Program-made: the position numbers and the translations under genes
Part shown: in pieces, positions 57,955 to 64,000 of the stretch
Position numbering within the stretch: the first letter of the stretch is position 1
Layout: the number at the start of each line of letters is the position of its first letter
Source: Candidatus Paracaedibacteraceae bacterium
GTDB lineage: Bacteria > Pseudomonadota > Alphaproteobacteria > Paracaedibacterales > Paracaedibacteraceae
Length of the DNA: 64,000 bases
Assembly (NCBI GenBank): GCA_019636035.1
Contig: JAHBYI010000001.1
Location: forward strand, 613,508-677,507
Reading direction: 5' to 3'
The notes under the pieces: generated by a model
What the model was told of the DNA's origin: nothing
Database searches by the model: none
The model's input: only the letters and a program-made list of their open reading frames with translations

Positions 57955-58216
57955 GGGATTCTCCTGATACAGGCTTCTTATCCAAAAGCAAATCGGTCTC
58001 ACCCAACAGTAAAATATAGTCGATTCCGGCAAACTGACAGCGAACAAGGCTTCGTTTGTTATCAAGGATGTGGCGTTCGATCAGTTTTAATTTGTCGGAT
58101 GGTTTAAACAGGTGTACGGGTGATTTTGCCATGACCCACTTGAGGGCGTATAAAACGCCAACCATTAGGATCAAGACAGCTGCTAAGGTCAAAATCGTCA
58201 TCACAATTGATGTCAT
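57947..58216 (-). CDS. fliO: Flagellar biosynthesis protein FliO
   Basis: 89 residues, one N-terminal TM helix (LTLAAVLILMVGVLYALKWV) and a short cytoplasmic domain with LKLIERHILDNKRSLVRCQF then YILLLGETDLLL, the FliO pattern. FliO helps assemble FliP. Ends 8 bp inside fliP; the next gene upstream is 2 bp away. Confidence 0.88.
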   Translation of the reverse strand: MTSIVMTILTLAAVLILMVGVLYALKWVMAKSPVHLFKPSDKLKLIERHILDNKRSLVRCQFAGIDYILLLGETDLLLDKKPVSGESHD

Positions 58217-58218
58217 GG

Positions 58219-58536
58219 CTAAAAAATCTTTCCTTGATTATAGGCTTTCATGCCACGGGTACGATTTTCAACCATCGACATATCTTGAGATAGATCCCGC
58301 ATTTTTTGCTTAAGATGTTGTAGTTTCAGATTGAGTTTGTCGGCAAAGTGGCGCATTTCTTCGCGTGCTTTGTCCTGTTCTGTTTTGGGGAATCGCGTCA
58401 AGTGGTCTAAGAGCTTCGATAGTTTTTCTTGTTCTTGTGCGAATGTTTCGGACAAGGCTTCGGATTCCGGCATGTTGACCAGGCGATCCTGAAGGATGTG
58501 GAGTTCAGATAAAAAGGTTTGAAAATCCATGGCCAC
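58219..58536 (-). CDS. Small coiled-coil protein upstream of fliO, unknown
   Basis: 105 residues, helical throughout, rich in Glu/Lys/Gln with heptad-like spacing (DKLNLKLQHLKQKMRDLSQD), ending in RTRGMKAYNQGKIF. Size, helicity and position suggest a flagellar export chaperone of the FlgN/FliT kind or another flagellar assembly protein (inference from context). In one transcript with fliO and fliP. Confidence 0.6.
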   Translation of the reverse strand: MAMDFQTFLSELHILQDRLVNMPESEALSETFAQEQEKLSKLLDHLTRFPKTEQDKAREEMRHFADKLNLKLQHLKQKMRDLSQDMSMVENRTRGMKAYNQGKIF

Positions 58537-58610
58537 CTTTACCGATAAGACGAATTACCTAGATTTAGTTTAAATCGTCTTGTTTAGGTTTGTCCATGGA
58601 TGACAAAGTG

Positions 58611-59348
58611 TTAATAGAAGACTTTGGAGAAATAAAGCCCATCAGAGGGGGCTGTTACGCCACCCTTGGTACGGTCTTTGGCCTCTAGAGCATTCTGCAA
58701 ATCATTGATTGTCCAGTAGCCTTCGCCAATCATTTTAATCGTCCCCATCATAATGCGGACTTGATTATGTAAAAAGGCCCGAGATTCAATGGTTGCTTGG
58801 ATTTCATCACCTGACCAGTCAATATCGAATCGATCGAGGGTTCGTAACGGATTATTGGCCTGACAGTGAATTGACCTGAACGATGTAAAATCATGGGTTC
58901 CCAGTAAAAGCTGTGCAGCCTCCCGCATCAGTTCGCGATCAAGGTTGACATAGACATGCCAGGCAAGGCCTGCTTGGAAGGATAGGGGAGTCTTGCGGTG
59001 AATGATTTTGTAAACATACTGGCGTCGCTTGGCTGAAAATCGGGCATGAAACGTATCGTCAACCTGTTCGACACCAACGATAACCACCCCGAGTTCATTT
59101 AAGAATGAGTTGAGACCCCGTAAAACGCGGTAGGGTGTGTCGTGGCGATCTAGGTCGACATGGGCTACTTGCCCGATGGCATGGACACCGGCATCCGTTC
59201 GACCGGATCCTTCGACAAGGCGATCGAGACCGGAGAACTTTTTAACGGCTTCTTGCAGGCATCCCTGTACTGTTTTTAAGTTTGGTTGAAACTGCCAGCC
59301 ATAAAACTGCCGTCCGTCATATTCGACTGTTAATTTGTAGCGGGGCAT
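58611..59348 (-). CDS. truA: tRNA pseudouridine(38-40) synthase TruA
   Basis: 245 residues. Modifies U38-U40 in the anticodon arm of tRNAs. YKLTVEYDGRQFYGWQFQPN, catalytic Asp in GSGRTDAGVHAIGQVAHVD, YVYKIIHRKTPL, and ESRAFLHNQVRIMMGTI. Overlaps fmt by 19 bp; last gene of the def-fmt-truA operon. Confidence 0.97.
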   Translation of the reverse strand: MPRYKLTVEYDGRQFYGWQFQPNLKTVQGCLQEAVKKFSGLDRLVEGSGRTDAGVHAIGQVAHVDLDRHDTPYRVLRGLNSFLNELGVVIVGVEQVDDTFHARFSAKRRQYVYKIIHRKTPLSFQAGLAWHVYVNLDRELMREAAQLLLGTHDFTSFRSIHCQANNPLRTLDRFDIDWSGDEIQATIESRAFLHNQVRIMMGTIKMIGEGYWTINDLQNALEAKDRTKGGVTAPSDGLYFSKVFY

Positions 59349-60259
59349 GGCAATAGGGTTCCACTCGGCAGGTTATAGCCACGCAAGAAATCTTCTGCTG
59401 ATATCCATTTGCCACCGGGTTTTTGAAGAGATGTTATTTTTAAGGACTGATTCCCACAAGCAATGATCAAGCCGTCAAAAACCTCACCTGGTTGCCCTGA
59501 CTGCATGAGAATCTCAGCCTTTGATACCTTGATGGTTAGATCATTATGGATAAAATAGCTCCCCGGCCAGGGATGAAAGGCACGGATTTGTTTTTCCAAG
59601 ACATCAGCCGGTTTTGTCCAATCTAATTGGCTCTCAGACTTACTGAGTTTATGAGCATAAGTTACCCCTATTTCCGGTTGTTGAAGCGGTATACACTGCT
59701 TCTCAAGAAGAGCCGGTAAGGCTTGAAGGAGTAAGTTGGCACCTAATGTTGAGAGTTGGTCATGTAAAACATCAGCTGTTGTTTGCGAGGTTATCGCAAC
59801 CGTATCCCATACAATCATGTCGCCTGTATCGAGACCTTCGTCCATTTGCATCAGTGTGACACCGGTTTGGGGATCTCCGGCCAGAATTGCCCGTTGAATG
59901 GGGGCAGCACCGCGCCAGCGTGGCAAAAGGGAGGCGTGAATATTGATGCACCCCAATCGCGGGGCATCCAAAATGGCTTTGGGTAAAATTAACCCATAGG
60001 CAGCAACCACAGCAATATCGGCATCATGAGCTTGAAATGTTGTTTGGGCTTCTTCGGAACGAAGGCTTAAGGGTGTATAGACAGGAATGCCGACACTCTC
60101 AGCGTATTGGTGAACGGGGGAGGCAACCGTGCTGTAACCCCGTCCTGATGGGCGAGGGGGTTGGGAATAAACAGCGACAACATCATAGTCAGCGTTAACG
60201 AGTGATTTCAGAGCCTCAACCGAGAAACCCGGCGTTCCCATAAAAATAACTTTTGTCAT
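59330..60259 (-). CDS. fmt: Methionyl-tRNA formyltransferase
   Basis: 309 residues. Formylates initiator Met-tRNA with 10-formyl-THF. VIFMGTPGFSVEALKSL, catalytic INIHASLLPRWRGAAPIQRA, and MQMDEGLDTGDM, plus a C-terminal OB domain with GYNLPSGTLL. Overlaps def by 4 bp and truA by 19 bp. The 5-formyl-THF cyclo-ligase at 61.6 kb belongs to the same cofactor economy. Confidence 0.98.
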   Translation of the reverse strand: MTKVIFMGTPGFSVEALKSLVNADYDVVAVYSQPPRPSGRGYSTVASPVHQYAESVGIPVYTPLSLRSEEAQTTFQAHDADIAVVAAYGLILPKAILDAPRLGCINIHASLLPRWRGAAPIQRAILAGDPQTGVTLMQMDEGLDTGDMIVWDTVAITSQTTADVLHDQLSTLGANLLLQALPALLEKQCIPLQQPEIGVTYAHKLSKSESQLDWTKPADVLEKQIRAFHPWPGSYFIHNDLTIKVSKAEILMQSGQPGEVFDGLIIACGNQSLKITSLQKPGGKWISAEDFLRGYNLPSGTLLPCPATN

Positions 60260-60774
60260 AGGTTTTGAAATTTCTTAAGTTTCTTGAGTTTTTTGTGGAT
60301 CAGTTCTTGCTTGAGTTTAGAGAGATGGTTAATGAACAAAACCCCATCCAAATGATCGATTTCGTGTTGAATACATGTTGCCATCAAGCCGTCTGCATCA
60401 ATTTCGATGATTTGGTTCTGGCGATCCAAGTAGCGTACTTTCACTCGTGCCGGTCGTGTAACATCGGCTCGCGTCTCAGGAACGGATAAACAACCCTCTT
60501 TACAGGTCGATGTTTCTTCGGAATGCCATAGGATTTCAGGATTAGCCATACAATGGACATCCGGTTCGTCTTCTTCAGATCCGGCATTGAGGTCAATCAC
60601 AATCACACGTTTATCAACGCCAACTTGGGTTGCTGCAAGTCCGATACCATCTTCTTGGTACATGGTCTCCAGCATATCGTCCATCAGGTGTCGGATTGAA
60701 TCATCGACTTTTTCAATGGCTTTTGCTTTGATATGAAGCCGTGGATCCGGCTCTTTTAATACGGTTAGAATCAT
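60256..60774 (-). CDS. def: Peptide deformylase
   Basis: 172 residues. Metalloenzyme that removes the formyl group from nascent proteins. Motif 1 GIGLAATQVG, motif 2 EGCLSVP (metal Cys), motif 3 QHEIDHLDG (two His and the catalytic Glu). First gene of def-fmt-truA; divergent from the pilin-like gene 97 bp away, with promoters for both expected there. Confidence 0.98.
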   Translation of the reverse strand: MILTVLKEPDPRLHIKAKAIEKVDDSIRHLMDDMLETMYQEDGIGLAATQVGVDKRVIVIDLNAGSEEDEPDVHCMANPEILWHSEETSTCKEGCLSVPETRADVTRPARVKVRYLDRQNQIIEIDADGLMATCIQHEIDHLDGVLFINHLSKLKQELIHKKLKKLKKFQNL

Positions 60775-60871
60775 CGGGTACCTCTATAGAAGTAAAGTAA
60801 GCTTATTTACAGAACATTTCAAGGGGTGTAGTCTGACAGTGTCGTTCCTGAGTTGAAGATACGGGCAGTAC

Positions 60872-61621
60872 ATGCAGTCAAAAATGAAACACCTTTCAGC
60901 CTTTAGTTTAATCGAGGTGGCTATTGTCCTCATCATTCTGGGCTTGGTTTTAGGCCTCACAGTACCAATGGTTACGGCAAGCCAGAAGGTATCTCAGCGG
61001 AAAATAACGGAATCGCATCAACAACAAATTGTACAAGCGATTACGGCTTATGTTCTACAGCACTCTAAATTCCCAAGGGCAGCGGGGCAATCCGATGGCA
61101 AAATGGGGACGTGTAGCCAAGGAGACGTTTGCTTAGGTTATGTTCCTTATCGAGATTTAGGGGTGCCTGAATCCGTTGCTAAGGATGGATTTGGGCGTTG
61201 GTTTAGCTATGCTGTTCATGCAGAACTAACACGCACGGGGCCTGCTTCTGATGCCTCAACAGAAAAAATATGCTTTGTGACAAAACGGGCTATTCGGCTT
61301 AAATCAAGTCAAAATCAAGAAGATCTTGCTTTGTCGCCGACGGATCCTGTTGCTTTTGTCTTAATCAGCCATGGTGAACAAGGAGGTGGGGCACTCTTAG
61401 ATTCCGGGGATAGCCTTCCGGCACTGGGGTTAGAGGCGATCAATTCACAAAATTCCTCTGATTTTTATGATGGGCAGAGCCCTGATAATTCTCATCATGT
61501 GTTTTGGGTGACCCGTAATAACTTTATGGCAATCTATGCCAAACACCCTTGTAGCCCGGATTCTCAAATTGGACAAGGGTACTCATCAGCGACACCCCGA
61601 CAGACAAGCGGGCGGTTATGA
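60872..61621 (+). CDS. Type IV pilin/pseudopilin-like protein
   Basis: 249 residues. Class III prepilin leader: after a short basic start, AFSLIEVAIVLIILGLVLGL with Glu5 of the mature helix and cleavage before F. The helix is followed by a large globular part (about 50-249) with several Cys. It lacks the usual alpha-beta-loop pattern I can recognise, so a type II secretion minor pseudopilin or a competence pilin are possible. No pil/gsp genes are near. It overlaps the folate gene by 4 bp. Confidence 0.75.
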   Translation: MQSKMKHLSAFSLIEVAIVLIILGLVLGLTVPMVTASQKVSQRKITESHQQQIVQAITAYVLQHSKFPRAAGQSDGKMGTCSQGDVCLGYVPYRDLGVPESVAKDGFGRWFSYAVHAELTRTGPASDASTEKICFVTKRAIRLKSSQNQEDLALSPTDPVAFVLISHGEQGGGALLDSGDSLPALGLEAINSQNSSDFYDGQSPDNSHHVFWVTRNNFMAIYAKHPCSPDSQIGQGYSSATPRQTSGRL

Positions 61622-62106
61622 TGAATAAAGATAGCCTTCGCCAACAAGTGCGAGCACAGCGCATTCGGTATCACAAGACAATTGATCAGGCTGATATTGA
61701 TACAGGTTTATTGGCGCAGTGGCATCGCCTGTCTCGTGATGAAGGTTTCTCTACTTGTGTGATTGCAGGGTATAAGCCCATGGGATCAGAGATCAACATA
61801 ACGGCATTACTGGATTATTTGTCGGTACAGGGGCATTCTATCATTTATCCCTCAGCTGATGGATTTGATCCTGTTCCTGATCTTGTTCTTGTTCCCTTGT
61901 TAGCTTTTGATGAGCAAGGTCATCGATTGGGGCAGGGGAAAGGGTACTATGATCAAACGCTTTTCAAGATGGCAAAGTCAAAAAAAATCATAGCCATAGG
62001 TGTGGCATATGAGTGCCAAAAACTTGACAATATTCCTGTGTGTGATATGGATTACACCATGGACTTTATTTTAATGCCGTCAACTTTTATTCGAGTACAC
62101 AAATGA
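61618..62106 (+). CDS. 5-formyltetrahydrofolate cyclo-ligase
   Basis: 162 residues, short for the family (about 180-200). Converts 5-formyl-THF to 5,10-methenyl-THF with ATP. GYKPMGSEINITALLDYLSV, DLVLVPLLAFDEQGHRLGQG and KGYYDQTL (the conserved GxGxGYYD loop) are present. Two adjacent ATGs (61618, 61621). It is sandwiched by 4-bp overlaps between the pilin-like gene and the sugar dehydrogenase gene, so all three are coupled. Confidence 0.93.
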   Translation: MMNKDSLRQQVRAQRIRYHKTIDQADIDTGLLAQWHRLSRDEGFSTCVIAGYKPMGSEINITALLDYLSVQGHSIIYPSADGFDPVPDLVLVPLLAFDEQGHRLGQGKGYYDQTLFKMAKSKKIIAIGVAYECQKLDNIPVCDMDYTMDFILMPSTFIRVHK

Positions 62107-63386
62107 CAACAAGAAAGATCTCTGTAATTGGCTTAGGATACGTTGGTTTGCCTGTGGCTGTTGCTTTTGGGAAAACCGCCCGCGTTATCGGATTTGATAT
62201 CAATGAAACACGCCTGAAGGAGTTATCCCAAGGGTATGATCGAACGCGTGAAGTTGAGTGTGATGATTTAAAGGCAAGTGATATTGTTTTTACGAAATCT
62301 ATTGATGATCTAAGGTCGGCTGATTTTCACATCGTAACGGTGCCAACACCTGTGAATCATGTGAATCAACCGGATTTTACACCGTTGGAAAAAGCCTCTG
62401 AAACAGTTGGCCGTGCCTTGAAAAAGGGTGACATCGTTGTTTATGAATCGACAGTTTACCCTGGTGCTACCGAAGAAATTTGTATTCCCATCTTAGAAAA
62501 AGTTTCAGGATTAACCTTTGGCTCTGATTTTACAGTGGGCTATAGCCCTGAACGGATTAATCCCGGCGATAAAGATCGCACCTTTACCAAAATTATGAAG
62601 GTCGTCTCAGGATCGGATCAAGCAACACTGGATGTGGTTGCTGAAGTATATTCTTCTGTGGTGACGGCGGGGGTTTTTAAAGCTGCCACTTTAAAAGTAG
62701 CCGAAGCTGCTAAGGTGATTGAGAATACACAGCGCGATATCAATATTGCTTTGATGAACGAACTTGCTTTGATTTTTGGTCGTTTAGGAATCGATACGGT
62801 TGATGTTCTTGAGGCTGCGGGGACGAAATGGAATTTCTTGCCGTTTCGCCCGGGGCTAGTCGGTGGGCACTGTATTGGTGTCGATCCGTATTATTTGGCG
62901 CATAAAGCCCAAGAGGTTGGGTTTAACCCGGAAATGATTTTGTCGGGACGCCATCTCAACAATAATATGGGTGCCCATGTTGCGCATGAAGCCATCAAAG
63001 CACTTGTTAAATCAGGTCAAAATCCAAACACCTCTGTTGTTACCGTTTTTGGCTTAACGTTCAAAGAAAACTGCCCTGATATCCGTAATACCAAAGTTGT
63101 TGATGTGATCGCTGAGTTGCAAAGCTATGGGATTCAGGTGCAACTGTGTGATCCGGAAGCAGATACCGATGAGGCGTTACACGAGTATGGCCTATCCTTG
63201 GTGCCGATGGATCAGTTAAAGCCGTCAGACCTAACGATTATTGCTGTTGCGCATATCTCTGTTGTGTCTGCGTTGACCCATAATCCGGGTGCTTATTGCA
63301 AGGCTAACTCGATCGTGTTTGATATCAAAAGTTGTTTAGATCGAAACCAATTTAAAAGTTCCGGATATTCTATTATCCGCTTATAG
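62103..63386 (+). CDS. Nucleotide-sugar dehydrogenase (UDP-N-acetyl-hexosamine 6-dehydrogenase type, TviB/WbpO-like)
   Basis: 427 residues. NAD-dependent four-electron oxidation of a UDP-sugar to the uronate for surface polysaccharide. N-terminal Rossmann KISVIGLGYVGLPVAVAFGK, central helix with EAAKVIENTQRDINIALMNE, catalytic Cys in VGGHCIGVDPYYLAHKAQ, and a C-terminal UDP-binding domain (FGLTFKENCPDIRNTKVVDV). The VIENTQRDINIAL pattern favours the UDP-GalNAc/GlcNAc dehydrogenase (TviB, WbpO, WecC) group over UDP-Glc dehydrogenase. Last gene of its operon; strong palindromes follow. Confidence 0.92.
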   Translation: MTTRKISVIGLGYVGLPVAVAFGKTARVIGFDINETRLKELSQGYDRTREVECDDLKASDIVFTKSIDDLRSADFHIVTVPTPVNHVNQPDFTPLEKASETVGRALKKGDIVVYESTVYPGATEEICIPILEKVSGLTFGSDFTVGYSPERINPGDKDRTFTKIMKVVSGSDQATLDVVAEVYSSVVTAGVFKAATLKVAEAAKVIENTQRDINIALMNELALIFGRLGIDTVDVLEAAGTKWNFLPFRPGLVGGHCIGVDPYYLAHKAQEVGFNPEMILSGRHLNNNMGAHVAHEAIKALVKSGQNPNTSVVTVFGLTFKENCPDIRNTKVVDVIAELQSYGIQVQLCDPEADTDEALHEYGLSLVPMDQLKPSDLTIIAVAHISVVSALTHNPGAYCKANSIVFDIKSCLDRNQFKSSGYSIIRL

Positions 63387-63405
63387 CGGTTTCTTGGGAA
63401 AGTTT

Positions 63406-63433
63406 GTCATTGCTTGCGCATGCTCGCAATGAC
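63406..63433. repeat. GTCATTGC palindrome
   Basis: Arms GTCATTGC and GCAATGAC around TTGCGCATGCTC, a 28-bp imperfect palindrome. Similar GTCATTGCGAGC-type palindromes are dispersed in several intracellular alphaproteobacteria (from memory). Confidence 0.6.
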
Positions 63434-63465
63434 TATAAACAATTTTTGCCTAGATGTTCTGTAAG

Positions 63466-63516
63466 TGGCGGAATCTCTCACCTCTCCTACAAGGGGAGAG
63501 GTGAGAGATTCCGCCA
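63466..63516. repeat. 51-bp perfect hairpin, possible terminator or REP-like element
   Basis: A 22-bp perfect inverted repeat (left arm begins TGGCGGAATCTCTCACC, right arm ends GATTCCGCCA) with a 7-nt loop. GC-rich for this genome and without a T run. It lies between two convergent genes and may block transcription from both sides. Confidence 0.8.
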
Positions 63517-63546
63517 GTTGTAAGGCGTATCAGCACTTTTTATTTC

Positions 63547-64000
63547 TTATATAGAACCCATAGCAAGGTTGCCATCATCATTGACATCAATCTTGAAACA
63601 TAAGTCGTCTTGACTTGTATCCATTACCGATGAGCTAATAGACAATTCACCATTTTTGATTTGAATGGCGGGTGTCATTTCTTCAGGGATAGTTAGTGTT
63701 CTCATAAATGTTGATGGTATTGTGTTTTGGGTTGACCATAAGCGAATGATAATAGTTTCTAACGGGGTTTGATGATCGCCGTCGATGATTTGTTTGGGGA
63801 TGAGTACCGTAAAGCTTGTTGTCTTGACAACGACACCTTTGTAAAGAATTGTCTGGCGAATGCTCTTATTGTCATGAAGTAATGCTGCTGGGCAATAGTA
63901 GGCTTCGACATGAAAATCATAGGAAATCATGCCGACCGTAATTTGTAGATCTAACGGGTAAAACGGCGAGCTATCTTCCGGGATATAACTCTGCGGATTA
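63547..64000 (-). CDS. Partial gene of unknown function (C-terminal end)
   Basis: The frame is open from the window edge (about 23 codons before the first in-window ATG at 63930) to the stop at 63547. So these 150 residues are the C-terminus of a longer protein, not a complete 127-residue one. The sequence is beta-rich (FTVLIPKQIIDGDHQTPLET, LTIPEEMTPAIQIKNGELSI, FKIDVNDDGNLAMGSI), with alternating hydrophobic residues. The final stretch loosely recalls the substrate-binding beta-sandwich of Hsp70-type proteins, which is a weak guess. Confidence 0.6.
   Translation of the reverse strand, partial: NPQSYIPEDSSPFYPLDLQITVGMISYDFHVEAYYCPAALLHDNKSIRQTILYKGVVVKTTSFTVLIPKQIIDGDHQTPLETIIIRLWSTQNTIPSTFMRTLTIPEEMTPAIQIKNGELSISSSVMDTSQDDLCFKIDVNDDGNLAMGSI

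Noticed and set aside
57238-58065. 275-residue form of FliP
   Set aside because: The extra N-terminus overlaps fliO coding sequence extensively, and the ATG at 57954 has a strong SD and begins a normal FliP signal sequence.

Overview
The window looks like part of the chromosome of a host-associated alphaproteobacterium, most plausibly a Holosporales/Paracaedibacter-like symbiont of protists. That placement is my inference from gene content; no 16S rRNA gene is present. Supporting signs are alphaproteobacterial gene blocks (bamD-recN-ligA, def-fmt-truA, fliO-fliP, LonN domain-Trm112-DUF971, infA next to a short RNase E/G, fdxA-carD, a large NAD-glutamate dehydrogenase, DUF2948), a moderately AT-rich composition, a Tlc-type ATP/ADP translocase, several MFS permeases of the kind used to live on host metabolites, and proteins with eukaryote-like or toxin-like domains (F-box plus leucine-rich repeats, LHH nuclease, Sel1 repeats, a GH5 cellulase).

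Layout. 1-3 kb: 5' end of NAD-GDH, tRNA-Gly, comM, tRNA-Lys. 3.2-5 kb: an accessory patch with a secreted F-box/LRR gene carrying two in-frame TGA codons and a HipA-like remnant. 5-10.7 kb: mntH, a solitary short atpC, a GH5 cellulase and two tandem MFS permeases. 10.9-16 kb: ligA, recN, bamD, DUF2948. 16-20.6 kb: a porin, two tRNAs, a LysR regulator and a secreted LHH-nuclease candidate whose ribosome binding site lies in a hairpin. 20.7-26 kb: infA, a short RNase E/G, a DASS carboxylate carrier, infC (probable AUA start), a zinc-ribbon protein, fumC. 26-30.6 kb: a nitric-oxide defence cluster (ric, norB, nsrR, a membrane protein, a group III truncated haemoglobin) behind a near-consensus NsrR operator. 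30.7-37 kb: tRNA-Lys, tlc, an MHS-type MFS carrier, and the T6SS baseplate pair tssF-tssG without other T6SS genes. 37-44 kb: secreted unknowns, LonN/Trm112/DUF971, a lone metal-binding lipoprotein-type SBP, BrnQ, a YhcG nuclease. 44-54.7 kb: fdxA, carD, a polyprenyl-phosphate sugar transferase facing its likely GT2 donor-synthase, a DUF155 protein, acnA, ymdB, a Sel1 protein, proline iminopeptidase and rpoH. 54.7-64 kb: gyrB, fliP/fliO, truA/fmt/def, then a coupled pilin-like / 5-formyl-THF cyclo-ligase / nucleotide-sugar dehydrogenase operon, strong palindromes and a partial unknown gene.

How it fits together. Core functions (translation initiation, replication topology, TCA enzymes, heat-shock sigma, outer-membrane assembly) are interleaved with a symbiont lifestyle layer: import of host ATP, dicarboxylates, amino acids and metals; NO detoxification with its own repressor; candidate secreted effectors scattered singly between housekeeping genes; and part of a type VI baseplate. 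A roughly 90-105 bp imperfect inverted-repeat element occurs three times. No CRISPR array, rRNA, insertion sequence or phage was seen.
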